From positions 310,001 to 374,000 of the forward strand of contig UCNE01000013.1 in assembly GCA_900473685.1 (NCBI GenBank): DNA of 64,000 nucleotides, read 5' to 3'. This DNA comes from Hyphomicrobiales bacterium. GTDB lineage: Bacteria > Pseudomonadota > Alphaproteobacteria > Rhizobiales > Rhizobiaceae. This document shows, one piece after another, positions 51,042 to 60,400 of the stretch (its first letter is position 1; each line of letters opens with the position of its first letter). The notes below the pieces were generated by a model that ran no database searches, had not been told where the DNA came from, and saw nothing but the letters and a program-made list of their open reading frames with translations. The position numbers and the translations under genes were made by a program.

Positions 51042-52823
51042 CTAGAGAACTTTTGCGAGGAATTCGCGGGTACGCGGGTGGTTCGGCTGATTGAAGATCC
51101 TGGCCGGTGGGCCGACCTCCAGAATGTGACCGCCCTCCATGAACACCACCGTATCGGCCACTTCGCGGGCAAATCCGACTTCATGGGTGACGATGACCAG
51201 TGTCGTTCCGGTGCGGGCCAGTTCCTTGATCACATCAAGAACTTCGCCGACCAGCTCCGGGTCAAGCGCCGATGTCGGCTCGTCGAACAGCAGCACCTTC
51301 GGCTTCAGCGCCAAGGCTCTCGCGATGGCAACACGCTGCTGCTGGCCGCCGGAAAGCTGGCGGGGATAGGCATCGATCTTGTCCGTCAGGCCGACGCGGG
51401 AAAGAAGCTCCCGCGCCAGCTCGACGGCCTCGGCGCGATCCGTCCCCCGGACCTGCATCGGCGCTTCGACCAGGTTTTCCAGCACGGTAAGATGCGGGAA
51501 GAGATTGAAGTTCTGGAACACCATGCCGATGTCGGCGCGGCTTTTCAGAATATCCTTTTCCTTCAGTTCGTAGAGCGTTTCGCCGTTCTGGCGGTAGCCG
51601 ACGAGATCGCCATCGACCGAGATGAAGCCGCTATCGACGCGCTCCAGATGATTGATGGCGCGGAGCAAGGTGGACTTGCCGGAACCGGACGGTCCGAGAA
51701 TGGCGGTGACGCTGCCTGCCGGAAGGGTCAGGTCGATCGAATCCAGCACTTTCAAGGCACCAAAGCTCTTGGAAATGCCGTGGATGCGCACCGCTGCGCC
51801 GGCTCTCAGCAAGGGCGCATCGCGAAAACCGGTCTTGCGGACAGTCTGAATGCTTGCACCGGCCGTCTGCCGCAGCAAGGGCTGGCGGAAACGGGCGAAG
51901 AAGGCCTGGAAAGGCAGAGGCACCGGATTGCGCACCGCGCCTTTGGAAAAGTACCGCTCGATATAGTGCTGGGCGATCGACAGCACGGTCATGATCACCA
52001 GATACCAGGCGGTCGCCACCATCAAAAGCGGGATGACTTCAAGGTTGCGGCGGTAGATCACCTGCACCGTGTAGAACAGTTCCGGCAATGCCAGCACGTA
52101 GACCATCGATGTGCTCTTCGCGAGACCGATGATCTCGTTGAAGCCGGTCGGCAGGATCGAGCGCATCGCCTGCGGCAGGACGATGCGGAACACCTGGCGG
52201 CGGCGCGGCAGGCCAAGAGCTGCGGCGGCTTCAAGCTGCCCCTGATCAACGGACAGGATGCCGCCCCGGACAATTTCCGAAAAGAACGCCGACTGGTTCA
52301 GCGTCAGACCGAGAAAGGCGGCGGCAAACGGCGTCAGCAACTGCACGGTCGGATAATTGAACAGGACCGCATCGGTGAACGGCACGCCGATTTTGATCGT
52401 CTCATAGAGATAGCCGAGATTGTTGAGCACCAGCAGCAGCACGATCAGCGGGATGGAGCGCAGCAGCCAGACATAGCCCCATGAAAGACCGGAGAGCAGC
52501 GGCGATTTCGACACCCGGGCAAGCGCCAGTGCGGTCCCGAGCACCGAGCCGGACACGGTTGCCAGCGCTGTCAGCAACAGCGTCCGGCCGAGGCCGGCGA
52601 GAACGGGTTCTGCAAAGAACCATTCGGCAAAGACATTCCAGCCCCAGCGCGGATTGGTGAAGGTCGAATAGAGGATTGCAGCAATGACGAGGCCCGCAAA
52701 TACGGTGCCCACCAGCCTTCCGGGATGGCGCGCAGGAATGATCCGGTAGCGCGAATAATCCTGGCCGTGCTCGGCCGCTCTACGGCCTGGCTCGATGCCT
52801 GCGAAATCTGACGTGAGCGCCAT
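51042..52823 (-). CDS. Fused amino-acid ABC transporter permease and ATP-binding protein
   Basis: The protein has 593 residues from ATG 52823. The N-terminal permease (about 35-300) has the His/Glu/Gln-type motif region [22 protein letters not shown] linker follows, then a complete ATPase (about 340-593): [55 protein letters not shown] and VTHEVGFA. It would homodimerise to make the whole importer. The frame is continuous, so it is a true fusion. In the Bacillus parallel these functions are separate genes (TcyL, TcyM, TcyN). Confidence 0.92.
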   Translation of the reverse strand: MALTSDFAGIEPGRRAAEHGQDYSRYRIIPARHPGRLVGTVFAGLVIAAILYSTFTNPRWGWNVFAEWFFAEPVLAGLGRTLLLTALATVSGSVLGTALALARVSKSPLLSGLSWGYVWLLRSIPLIVLLLVLNNLGYLYETIKIGVPFTDAVLFNYPTVQLLTPFAAAFLGLTLNQSAFFSEIVRGGILSVDQGQLEAAAALGLPRRRQVFRIVLPQAMRSILPTGFNEIIGLAKSTSMVYVLALPELFYTVQVIYRRNLEVIPLLMVATAWYLVIMTVLSIAQHYIERYFSKGAVRNPVPLPFQAFFARFRQPLLRQTAGASIQTVRKTGFRDAPLLRAGAAVRIHGISKSFGALKVLDSIDLTLPAGSVTAILGPSGSGKSTLLRAINHLERVDSGFISVDGDLVGYRQNGETLYELKEKDILKSRADIGMVFQNFNLFPHLTVLENLVEAPMQVRGTDRAEAVELARELLSRVGLTDKIDAYPRQLSGGQQQRVAIARALALKPKVLLFDEPTSALDPELVGEVLDVIKELARTGTTLVIVTHEVGFAREVADTVVFMEGGHILEVGPPARIFNQPNHPRTREFLAKVL

Positions 52824-52860
52824 CTGCTGCCCCCTGGTAAATGGTGAAGTTTCTGATTGC

Positions 52861-53415
52861 TCAGCGCTGTCCGGCAGCACGCTGTAGCGGTTGCTCCAAA
52901 GATGCGGCTCCCGGCAGCACCGTGGCGGTGAGATGGCCGATCTCTTTCTCAAAGGGCAGAGACTTGTAGATTTCCGGATCGGCATCAATGTCGAACAGCG
53001 CCGTGTAGCCGTATTTCAGATAGAGGCCGACGGCCTCCGGCTGGCGAAAGCCTGTGGTCAGGTAGACACGGGAAAATCCCTGACGCGCCGCCTGCTCCTC
53101 CAGTTCGATCAAAACCTTGACGGCAAGGCCCTGACGGCGCAGGTCGGAACGCGTCCAGATGCGTTTGAACTCGACGGTGCGCTCGTCGTAATATTTGAAG
53201 GCACCGCCGCCGATCGTTTCTCCGTTGCGCTGAAGCAACAGGAAATTCCCGTGCGGCGGCGCAAAAGCTTCGGCCGGATAGCGGTTCATCTCTTCGGCTG
53301 CACCGGCGGCACTGAAATAGGACCCGTAACGGCTGTCGTATTCGTAGGTCAGTTCATCGATCAGCGGTTTTGCGCGGGGATCAAGCGGCGTGGTGTAGAC
53401 AAATGTATCGCTCAT
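52861..53415 (-). CDS. GNAT acetyltransferase (SnaA/SnaB-like by context)
   Basis: The protein has 184 residues; ATG 53415 is chosen because AGGA is 9 bp upstream of it. The acetyl-CoA site is seen as RIWTRSDLRRQGLAVKVLIELEEQA cut by the R-x-x-G-x-A core (RRQGLA), and GFSRVYLTTG and AVGLYLKYGY give the rest of the fold. In the Bacillus S-(2-succino)cysteine pathway a GNAT enzyme first N-acetylates the S-substituted cysteine. The same gene set surrounds this one, so this role is likely, though substrate proof is lacking. Confidence 0.88.
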   Translation of the reverse strand: MSDTFVYTTPLDPRAKPLIDELTYEYDSRYGSYFSAAGAAEEMNRYPAEAFAPPHGNFLLLQRNGETIGGGAFKYYDERTVEFKRIWTRSDLRRQGLAVKVLIELEEQAARQGFSRVYLTTGFRQPEAVGLYLKYGYTALFDIDADPEIYKSLPFEKEIGHLTATVLPGAASLEQPLQRAAGQR

Positions 53416-53451
53416 TTTCGCCATTCCTGTTCAGACTGTGGCTGTTGAGAT

Positions 53452-54639
53452 CTAGTTGAGAAAAGCTTCCGCCAGCCGCACCCAATAGCGGGCGGCGGGG
53501 GCGATGATCGCGTCGTTGAAATCGTAATGGGCGCTGTGCAGCGGCGGCGTCTCGCCATTGCCGACAAACAGGTAGCTGCCGGGCTTTTCCTGCAGCATGA
53601 AGGCGAAATCCTCGCTCGCCGTGCGCGGCTTGAACCCCTCCTCCACCCTTGCCGGGCCGAAGGTCGCGATTGCGACGCCGCGTGCGAAATCGGTCTCTTC
53701 GCGGTGGTTGATCAGCGCCGGAAAACCCAGCCGGTAATCCACCTCGGCCACTGCACCAAAACTGTCCGCCTGCGCCCGCGCCAGCGCCGGAATACGTTCC
53801 TGCAACTGCTGGCGGACAGTTTCGGTAAAGGCGCGCATGGTGAGTTTCAGCTCGACGCTCTCCGGAATGACATTGGAGGCTGAGCCCGCATGGATCGATC
53901 CGACCGTCGCCACCGCCATTTCCTGCGGATCGACATTGCGCGAGACCACGCTCTGCAGCGCCGTGATGAAGGATGCGGAGGCCAGAACTGGATCGACGGC
54001 GCGGTGCGGCTCTGCCCCGTGGCCGCCCTTGCCGACGATGCGGATTTTTGCCTGATCGACAGAGGCCATCGCCGGCCCGGAGACAAAGCCGAACTGCCCC
54101 AGCGGCACACCCGGCCAATTGTGCAGCCCGAAGATCGCATCGACCGGAAAGCGCTCGAACAGTCCTTCCGAAATCATCTTGCGGGCACCGGCGCCGATTT
54201 CCTCGGCCGGCTGGAAGATTAGGTGAAGCGTTCCTTCGAACGTTGAGCTTTCAGCAAGATAACGGGCAGCGGCCAAGAGAATGGACGTATGGCCATCGTG
54301 GCCACAGGCGTGCATGACACCCGGATTGCTGCTGGCATAACCAAGTCCAGTTGCCTCCTCGATCGGCAGGGCATCCATATCGGCCCGGATACCGATCCGG
54401 CGTTCGCCAGCGCCACGCTTCAACGTTGCGACAACACCTGTTCCGGCGATGCCGGTGGTGACATCATATCCCCAGGAGGAGAGATGCGAAGCGATCAGCT
54501 TGCTGGTCCGCCGCTCCTGGAAGGCAAGCTCCGGATACTGATGGAGGTCGTGGCGAAGTGCGATGATCTCGTCGAGATAGGCGGCGATGCCTTGCTCTAC
54601 CGGATCGTTTAGTCGCTGGGGCTGTGCGATGATGTTCAT
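53452..54639 (-). CDS. M20-family amidohydrolase/deacetylase (SndA/HipO-like)
   Basis: The protein has 395 residues from ATG 54639 behind GGGAG. M20D peptidase features: RHDLHQYPELAFQE, IRADMDALPIEE, the metal site MHACGHDGH (110-117), FQPAEEIGAGA and HGAEPH in the lid domain, and ASEDFAFML with a late metal ligand. Such enzymes remove acyl groups from N-acyl amino acids. In the cluster it would deacetylate an N-acetyl-cysteine derivative after monooxygenation. Confidence 0.92.
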   Translation of the reverse strand: MNIIAQPQRLNDPVEQGIAAYLDEIIALRHDLHQYPELAFQERRTSKLIASHLSSWGYDVTTGIAGTGVVATLKRGAGERRIGIRADMDALPIEEATGLGYASSNPGVMHACGHDGHTSILLAAARYLAESSTFEGTLHLIFQPAEEIGAGARKMISEGLFERFPVDAIFGLHNWPGVPLGQFGFVSGPAMASVDQAKIRIVGKGGHGAEPHRAVDPVLASASFITALQSVVSRNVDPQEMAVATVGSIHAGSASNVIPESVELKLTMRAFTETVRQQLQERIPALARAQADSFGAVAEVDYRLGFPALINHREETDFARGVAIATFGPARVEEGFKPRTASEDFAFMLQEKPGSYLFVGNGETPPLHSAHYDFNDAIIAPAARYWVRLAEAFLN

Positions 54640-54656
54640 GGCCGGCTCCCGGCGCC

Positions 54657-56003
54657 TCAGGCGCCGGCCACCTTTCCACGGTTGACGTCTTCCGCGGGGG
54701 CTGCGTAGCGGCTTTCGCGGTATTCGAGGCCCAGATGATCCCGCAGCGTCTCGCCCTCAAGCGCAGGGTTGAAATAGCCGCGCTGCTCCAGGATCGGCAG
54801 GACGTGGGTGATGAAATCGTCAAGCCCTTCGGCAATCACCGGGAAGCCGAGGATGAAACCGTCGGCAGCGCCCTCCTCGACCCAGCGGATGATTTCGTCG
54901 GCGATATGCTCTGCCGTACCGATGAAGGCCGTGCGCGGCGTGGCCGCATCAAGGGCGATTTCACGCAGGGTGAGGTTCTTCTCACGCGCCGTCTTCTTGA
55001 TCCGGTCGGTGGTGGCGCGAAAACTGTTCTTGCCGATATCGCCGATATCCGGAAAGGCCTCGTCCAGCGGATAGACGCTGAAATCGTGATGGTCGAAGAA
55101 CCGGCCGAGATAGAGCAGCGCTTCCTCGATTGTGACGAGATTACGGATCGCCTGGTATTTCTGTTCCGCCTCCTCCACCGTTGCGCCGACCACCGGCCCG
55201 ATTCCCGGATAGAGGCCAATTTCAGCCGCCCGGCGTCCTTGGGCAATCGTGCTCTGCTTGACCTGCTTGTAAAAAACCTTGGCGTCCTCGATCGGTCCGC
55301 CATTGGTGAAGACGGCATCGGCATGTTTACCGGCGAGCCTGATGCCGGAATCGGATGCTCCCGCCTGGAAAATGACCGGCTGGCCCTGCTTCGAACGGCC
55401 GATATTCAGTGGGCCTTCGACGCGGAAAAAGCGGCCCTTGTGGCCAAGCGTGTGCAGCTTCGCCTTGTCGGCATAGACGCCCGTTTCCCGGTTGCGGACG
55501 AAGGCATCGTCATCCCAGGAATCCCACAGCCCCTTGGTTACATCGAGATATTCGTCGGCGATCTCGTAGCGCAACTCGTGTTCGGGATGCTCGCGGCTGT
55601 AGTTGCGGCCTGATCCTTCGAGCGGTGTCGTCACCGCATTCCAGCCTGCCCTGCCGCCGCTAATCTGGTCGAGCGTGGCAAACTGGCGGGCGACGGTGAA
55701 CGGGTCGCTGTAGGACGTGGAAACGGTGCCGACGAGGCCGATCTTGGACGTCGAGGCAGCCAAGGCCGAGAGGATGGAGATCGGCTCGAACCGGTTGAGG
55801 AAATGCGGGATCGACTGCGCGTTGATGTAGAGCCCATCGGCAACGAAGGCGAAGGCGATGCCTGCGGCCTCCGCCCGGCGGGCGGTGTTAACGAAGAACT
55901 CGAAATTGACGCTGGCGTCGGCAGGTCCGCTCGGATGTTTCCAGGCGTTCATATGGCCACCGGGGCCTTGCAGCATGATACCGAACGGAATGTGTTTCTG
56001 AAC
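54657..56003 (-). CDS. NtaA/SnaA/DszA-type flavin-dependent monooxygenase (YtnJ/CmoJ-like)
   Basis: The protein has 448 residues from ATG 56003 (AAGGA upstream). Typical of the NtaA/SnaA/DszA branch of LLM enzymes: FGIMLQGPGGHMNAWKHP, GTVSTSYSDPFTVARQFATLD, SGGRAGWNAVTTPLEG, HKGRFFRVEGPLNIGRSKQG and VIFQAGASDSG. They use FMNH2 supplied by a separate reductase, and none is obvious in the window. The Bacillus parallel (CmoJ) oxidises N-acetyl-S-(2-succino)cysteine. Confidence 0.93.
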   Translation of the reverse strand, partial: VQKHIPFGIMLQGPGGHMNAWKHPSGPADASVNFEFFVNTARRAEAAGIAFAFVADGLYINAQSIPHFLNRFEPISILSALAASTSKIGLVGTVSTSYSDPFTVARQFATLDQISGGRAGWNAVTTPLEGSGRNYSREHPEHELRYEIADEYLDVTKGLWDSWDDDAFVRNRETGVYADKAKLHTLGHKGRFFRVEGPLNIGRSKQGQPVIFQAGASDSGIRLAGKHADAVFTNGGPIEDAKVFYKQVKQSTIAQGRRAAEIGLYPGIGPVVGATVEEAEQKYQAIRNLVTIEEALLYLGRFFDHHDFSVYPLDEAFPDIGDIGKNSFRATTDRIKKTAREKNLTLREIALDAATPRTAFIGTAEHIADEIIRWVEEGAADGFILGFPVIAEGLDDFITHVLPILEQRGYFNPALEGETLRDHLGLEYRESRYAAPAEDVNRGKVAGA

Positions 56004-56029
56004 CATCGGAGAAATCCTTTTTGTCGATA

Positions 56030-57019
56030 TCAAGCGGCGAGAGACAGCCGTTCCTTGGCGAGACGTTCGATCGAGGCCAGGCGCTCGGCAGCGGCAAGGG
56101 CCGGCGTTTCGATGATGAATTCGGAAATGCCGTAGCGGCTGTGCAGGTCATCGAGTTGCGCCCGCACCTCGGCGGCGGTGCCGTGTAGTACGCTCGGCGC
56201 CTTGGATTCGAGCCTGTCGATGGCGACGCCGGCCTGCCGCGCATATTCAGCGGCCTGCTCCTCGGTACCGACATTGACGCTTCTGCCATCCACGAGGAAA
56301 ACCTTGACGATACGCAGATCGCCGACAGCCTTGCGCGCCACATCAGCGTCTTCGGCCGCATAGGCGGCCAGCGCCAGGATCGGGGTCTTGCCGCTGGCGC
56401 GTGTATAGGCGTCAAAGGTCTTGCGCAGATTTTCCGGATCGCCGTTCAATTGCCCCGCAAAAACCAGCCGCCAGCCCTTGGCGGCGGCAAGCTCGGCACT
56501 GTCAACGCTGGCGCCAAGCAGGAAGCGTTCCGGCTGCGTGGGCGGAAACGGGGTTGCATGCGGACCTTCGGAAGCGGGATCGGCAGCAAGATAGGTATTG
56601 ATGCCGGACAATTGCTCTGCAAAATCCGGTTTTTTCGCCGGGTCGACACCAGCCTGAAGCGCACGGGTCGAGAGCGGAAAGCCGCCGGGGGCCTTGCCGA
56701 CGCCGAGATCGACACGGCCCGGGGCAAGCGAAGCCAGAAGGTTGAAGGTCTCGGCAACCTTGTAGGCGCTGTAGTGCTGAAGCATGACGCCGCCCGAACC
56801 AACGCGGATCCTCGCCGTCTTGGCCAGCAGATACGCAATCAACGTTTCCGGGGCTGAACTTGCGAGATTGGCCATGCTATGATGCTCAGCGACCCAGAAA
56901 CGGTGGCAACCAAGCTCTTCGGCCCTTTGAGCGAGCCTGACCGTGGTGCGCAGTGCCTCCGCAGCAGTACCGCCCTCTTCGATTGGGCTTTTGTCCAGGA
57001 GACTGAGGAGGTAGGGCAT
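56030..57019 (-). CDS. LLM flavin-dependent monooxygenase, MsnO8 type (YtmO/CmoO-like)
   Basis: The protein has 329 residues. Motifs are LSLLDKSPIEEGGTAAEALR, CHRFWVAEHHSMANLASSAP, RIRVGSGGVMLQHYSAYKVAE, LAPGRVDLGVGKAPGG and RFLLGASVDSAELAA. It is the first gene of the sulfur cluster, 26 bp before the NtaA-type monooxygenase gene, and follows an AT-rich region with two adjoining dyads. In the Bacillus operon YtmO plays the equivalent position. Confidence 0.92.
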   Translation of the reverse strand: MPYLLSLLDKSPIEEGGTAAEALRTTVRLAQRAEELGCHRFWVAEHHSMANLASSAPETLIAYLLAKTARIRVGSGGVMLQHYSAYKVAETFNLLASLAPGRVDLGVGKAPGGFPLSTRALQAGVDPAKKPDFAEQLSGINTYLAADPASEGPHATPFPPTQPERFLLGASVDSAELAAAKGWRLVFAGQLNGDPENLRKTFDAYTRASGKTPILALAAYAAEDADVARKAVGDLRIVKVFLVDGRSVNVGTEEQAAEYARQAGVAIDRLESKAPSVLHGTAAEVRAQLDDLHSRYGISEFIIETPALAAAERLASIERLAKERLSLAA

Positions 57020-57037
57020 GGGCCACTGATCCCTTCG

Positions 57038-57073
57038 CTAAGTTGTAAAACTTAGTCTATAAAATCAGTAGAC
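57038..57073 (-). promoter_or_regulatory. Two adjoining inverted repeats upstream of the sulfur cluster
   Basis: CTAAGTT-GTAA-AACTTAG (57038-57055, perfect) abuts GTCTA-N9-TAGAC (57055-57073). They lie 19-54 bp upstream of the first ATG of the cluster, in a conspicuously AT-rich stretch. They are good candidates for the operator of a sulfur-responsive regulator. Confidence 0.5.
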
Positions 57074-57219
57074 AAAATGATTTATAAGAAACGCCATTCT
57101 CTTTGGCATGCGGTATAGAGAAAAAGTCACCTCGCCTGAAACGCCGGAAACGTTACGATCAGGAGCCGCTAACCAATTGAAAACAAACCATTGATATTCG
57201 AAGAAGTGAGGATAGACCA

Positions 57220-58248
57220 ATGTCCGACCAGTTCACCTCGACCCGCATCGTCCTTGCGTCGCGGCCGTCCGGCAAGCCGGAAGCGGGAAATTTCCGGCTG
57301 GAGAAAAAGGCGATTGCCGATCCCGCAGAAGGCGAAGTGCTTCTGCAAATCCTCTACCTTTCCCTTGATCCTTATATGCGCGGGCGCATGGACGACGCCA
57401 AATCCTATGCCAAGCCGGTCGAGATCGGTGGGGTCATGGAGGGCGGCACGGTGGCAAGGGTGCTGCGCTCCCGCAACGCTACTTTCAATCCGGGCGATAT
57501 CGTCCTGTCCCATTCCGGCTGGCAGAGCCATGCGATCTCGAATGGCAGCGACCTGCGAAAACTCGACCCGCAGCAGGCTCCGGTGACAACAGCGCTCGGC
57601 ATTCTCGGCATGCCCGGCTTCACCGCCTATGCCGGATTGCGCAATATCGGCAAACCGAAGGCCGGAGAAACCGTCGTGGTCGCCGCCGCAAGCGGTGCCG
57701 TCGGCTCGGCGGTCGGCCAGATCGCCAGGATTTTTGGCGCCCGCGCCGTCGGCATCGCCGGTGGAAGTGAAAAATGCGAATATGTGCGCGGCGAGCTTGG
57801 TTTTGACGCCGCGATTGACCACCGTTCGGGCAATTTCGCCGATGAACTCGCCGCCGCCTGCCCGGATGGTATCGATGTCTACTTCGAAAACGTCGGCGGC
57901 CACGTCTGGAGCGCGGTATTTCCCCTCCTCAACGATTTCGCCCGCATCCCGGTCTGCGGCCTGATCGCGCATTACAACGAAACACGGTCTGCTGCCGATA
58001 CGCAGGACCAACTCCCAGCCGTCATGCGCGCCATCCTGCGCAAGAGCCTGACCATCAGAGGTTTTATACAGCGGGAGTTTGTCGATCAGCGTAACGACTT
58101 TTACCGCGAGGCAGCCGCCTGGATTTCAGACGGCCGGCTAAAATACCGGGAGGATATTGTCGATGGGCTGGAAAACGCGCCAGACGCCTTCATCGGCCTT
58201 CTCGACGGAAAGAATTTCGGCAAGCTGATCGTGCGCATCGTGGCCTAG
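57220..58248 (+). CDS. NADP-dependent oxidoreductase of the MDR family (CurA-like)
   Basis: The protein has 342 residues. Zinc-free medium-chain reductase features: LSLDPYMRGRMDDAKSYA, the cofactor motif VVVAAASGAVGSAVGQIA (149-166), GIAGGSEKCEYVR, and YFENVGGHVWSAVFPLL. Relatives reduce alpha,beta-unsaturated ketones (curcumin reductase, leukotriene/prostaglandin reductase type). It is divergent from the sulfur cluster; a shared regulatory region of 200 bp is possible but its link to sulfur is unproven. Confidence 0.92.
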   Translation: MSDQFTSTRIVLASRPSGKPEAGNFRLEKKAIADPAEGEVLLQILYLSLDPYMRGRMDDAKSYAKPVEIGGVMEGGTVARVLRSRNATFNPGDIVLSHSGWQSHAISNGSDLRKLDPQQAPVTTALGILGMPGFTAYAGLRNIGKPKAGETVVVAAASGAVGSAVGQIARIFGARAVGIAGGSEKCEYVRGELGFDAAIDHRSGNFADELAAACPDGIDVYFENVGGHVWSAVFPLLNDFARIPVCGLIAHYNETRSAADTQDQLPAVMRAILRKSLTIRGFIQREFVDQRNDFYREAAAWISDGRLKYREDIVDGLENAPDAFIGLLDGKNFGKLIVRIVA

Positions 58249-58274
58249 CGATTCGCGATCGTGTCCAATATGCT

Positions 58275-58291
58275 GCCGGCTGACAGCCGGC
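58275..58291 (+). terminator. Hairpin after the oxidoreductase gene
   Basis: GCCGGCT-GAC-AGCCGGC lies 26 bp after the stop, followed by GGCTTTAT. Short but perfect 7-bp stem; probable terminator. Confidence 0.5.
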
Positions 58292-58428
58292 GGCTTTATC
58301 GATGAGTGACGATCAAGAAAAAGAGCAACATGCCGATGCTCAAGAGCCGATCGAATCGTGTCCAGACAAACTGTCTTTTGTTCTGTTTCGATCTGAGTGG
58401 ATTTTTCTCTTTAAAGAGAAAGAGAGAA

Positions 58429-58504
<76 letters not shown>

Positions 58505-58559
58505 GCCAGAACCGCTTCGTCTGCGGCCTCTAGAACCACATTGCTGTGGTGTGATGCGG

Positions 58560-58588
58560 CGTATAATGGGGTTCGCCGGGCTTGTCTA
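58560..58588 (-). promoter_or_regulatory. Probable promoter of tRNA-Lys
   Basis: On the minus strand TAGACA (58588-58583), a 17-bp spacer and TATACG (58565-58560) precede the tRNA by about 55 bp. Confidence 0.45.
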
Positions 58589-58654
58589 GTTCCTCGGGCG
58601 ATTTTCTTTCGGATTTCTCAAAAAAATCTGTGTGGGCTGTTTAGAGGCTGTTTT

Positions 58655-59572
58655 TCAAAGATAAAGTTCACCGACCGCAATCTTCACCGCCTGCCCGCCG
58701 ATCCGGGCCGTGCTGATTTCTCCGCCGGAGACGTCGATATGAAGATGCAGCAGCGACGGCCGCCCCATCTCCACGCCTTGCTCGATCAGGAACGGATGAT
58801 GGCCGTCGATCAGCTGGTCGAAACTGTGGATGGCGCCGGAAAACGCAGCGACCGCAGCACCCGTCGCCGGGTCCTCTGCAATGCCCATGGCCGGAGCGAA
58901 CATGCGCGTATGGAAGCGGGCAACATGATTGACGCCGCCGCGGCAATAGATGTAGGCGGCAGCGAGCCGGCCCTCGGCAATCGGGGTGAGCTGCTCCCAG
59001 AGCGCCGCATCGAACTCCACCGCACCGGCCGCACTGACATCGTGAACCGGGATCATCACGAAGGGCACCCCGGCGCTCCAGAACGATGGCACGTGGTTTT
59101 CGAAACCGATCTGCGTTGCCTTCAGGCTGAATGCGTCGGCAATCGCCTGCCGCTCGAACTTGGCATCGAGCTGTACCGATTTGCGCGGTACGTCGAATTC
59201 GGCGAAGGTCGCCTCCCCGGCTCTGCCGCGCACGGCGCAGCGCACCGGACCGACATTCTCCTCGAGCATCTGCACCAGATCATAATCCTCGCCGCCCGGT
59301 TCACGCTGATCTTCGGCCAGCGCGATCGCAGCACCCACCGTCGGATGACCAGCGAACGGCAATTCGTAGCCCGGCGTGAAAATCCGCAGCCGTGCCGCAT
59401 GCCCGGCCTTTTGCGGCTGCTGCAGGAAGACCGTCTCCGAAAGATTGAACTCGCCGGCAATCGCCTGCATCGCCGCGTCGCTCAGGCCATCGCCGTCGAA
59501 GACAACGGCAAGAGGATTTCCCTCCAGCCTGTTGGCGGTGAAAACGTCGTAGATTGCATAGCGACGCGCCAC
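58655..59572 (-). CDS. PhzF-family isomerase/epimerase-like protein
   Basis: The protein has 305 residues with the two-lobed PhzF fold: YDVFTANRLEGNPLAVVFDG, the catalytic Glu region EFNLSETVFLQ, FTPGYELPFAGHPTVGAA and GIAEDPATGAAVAAFSGA. The family includes phenazine PhzF and many enzymes of unknown substrate, related to diaminopimelate epimerase. No phenazine genes are nearby, so phenazine synthesis is unlikely. Confidence 0.93.
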   Translation of the reverse strand: MARRYAIYDVFTANRLEGNPLAVVFDGDGLSDAAMQAIAGEFNLSETVFLQQPQKAGHAARLRIFTPGYELPFAGHPTVGAAIALAEDQREPGGEDYDLVQMLEENVGPVRCAVRGRAGEATFAEFDVPRKSVQLDAKFERQAIADAFSLKATQIGFENHVPSFWSAGVPFVMIPVHDVSAAGAVEFDAALWEQLTPIAEGRLAAAYIYCRGGVNHVARFHTRMFAPAMGIAEDPATGAAVAAFSGAIHSFDQLIDGHHPFLIEQGVEMGRPSLLHLHIDVSGGEISTARIGGQAVKIAVGELYL

Positions 59573-59642
59573 GAGGATCTCCCTTTGCAGTTTCAGGCAT
59601 CAGACCTTGCATGGCAGATAGCTGGCGGCAAGCGCAAAAGCG

Positions 59643-60380
59643 TCACCGTATCGTCTTGAAAACCCATTCCAGCACCGCCGGCATGAAGGACGGATAGGGA
59701 TGCTGCCCGGGATCGGCGGTGCGGATGGCAAGAGCGGCGTCGATTTCCGGCTCCGGGTCGGCAGCGATATGGCGAGCGATTCGCTCAATCAATTCGGCTG
59801 CAGTCTCGGCAAAATGATAGACGCGAAACAGCGTGACGACGTCCTGATCATAGAGACCGTGGAAACCGGATACGGTCTTGGCCTCCGACAGCGGCAAACC
59901 GGTTTCCTCCAGCACCTCGCGCGCCATGTTGCCGTCGATATCGCAATATCCCGCGCGGATATCGTCCGGGTCCAGCGACCCTGCAGCACAATAGACACGG
60001 CCAGGATTGGCCGTGTGCTGCCCCATGCGAATGGCGATCACGGCGCCATCGGATGAAACGATCACAGGCAGGCCGAACAGATGCAGGGCCGCTCCGGCTG
60101 GCTTGGTTTTTCGCCAGAGCAAAAATGCCGAAAACGGAACGATATGGCACTCGCCCGAAACCGCGCCGTCATCAATTTCCACCGTTCGCATCAACAGCAT
60201 GCGGCCGTCGAACAAGGCAGGATTGGCAGCGACCTCGCTCTCCCAGTTGGCAGCGATCTCCATCCTGTGGGAAAGAAAGAAGGGATGCGGCTCATGACTG
60301 ACCCGTACATCGATCCGGCTGACCGGAAAGATCAGGTGTTCACCGGGCCATGCGGCGACGTTGCTGTTTACTTGCGACAT
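59643..60380 (-). CDS. NUDIX-domain hydrolase
   Basis: The protein has 245 residues from ATG 60380 (GAGG upstream). The C-terminal half of the Nudix box is clear (REVLEETGL) within GNMAREVLEETGLPLSEA, while the preceding G-x5-E part is diverged. The N-terminal 110 residues are a separate domain (FPVSRIDVRVSHEPHPF). The substrate (nucleotide diphosphate derivative) is unknown. It lies close to the following phosphatase/nuclease-like gene on the same strand, suggesting co-transcription. Confidence 0.85.
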   Translation of the reverse strand: MSQVNSNVAAWPGEHLIFPVSRIDVRVSHEPHPFFLSHRMEIAANWESEVAANPALFDGRMLLMRTVEIDDGAVSGECHIVPFSAFLLWRKTKPAGAALHLFGLPVIVSSDGAVIAIRMGQHTANPGRVYCAAGSLDPDDIRAGYCDIDGNMAREVLEETGLPLSEAKTVSGFHGLYDQDVVTLFRVYHFAETAAELIERIARHIAADPEPEIDAALAIRTADPGQHPYPSFMPAVLEWVFKTIR

Positions 60381-60400
60381 GACATATTGCCTCAGAGGGT

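Noticed and set aside
58404-58421. Perfect 18-bp palindrome TTTCTCTTTAAAGAGAAA beside tRNA-Lys as an attachment site or terminator
   Set aside because: It lacks a usable loop and a T-tract for the tRNA strand, and no integrase or duplicated tRNA end is nearby.
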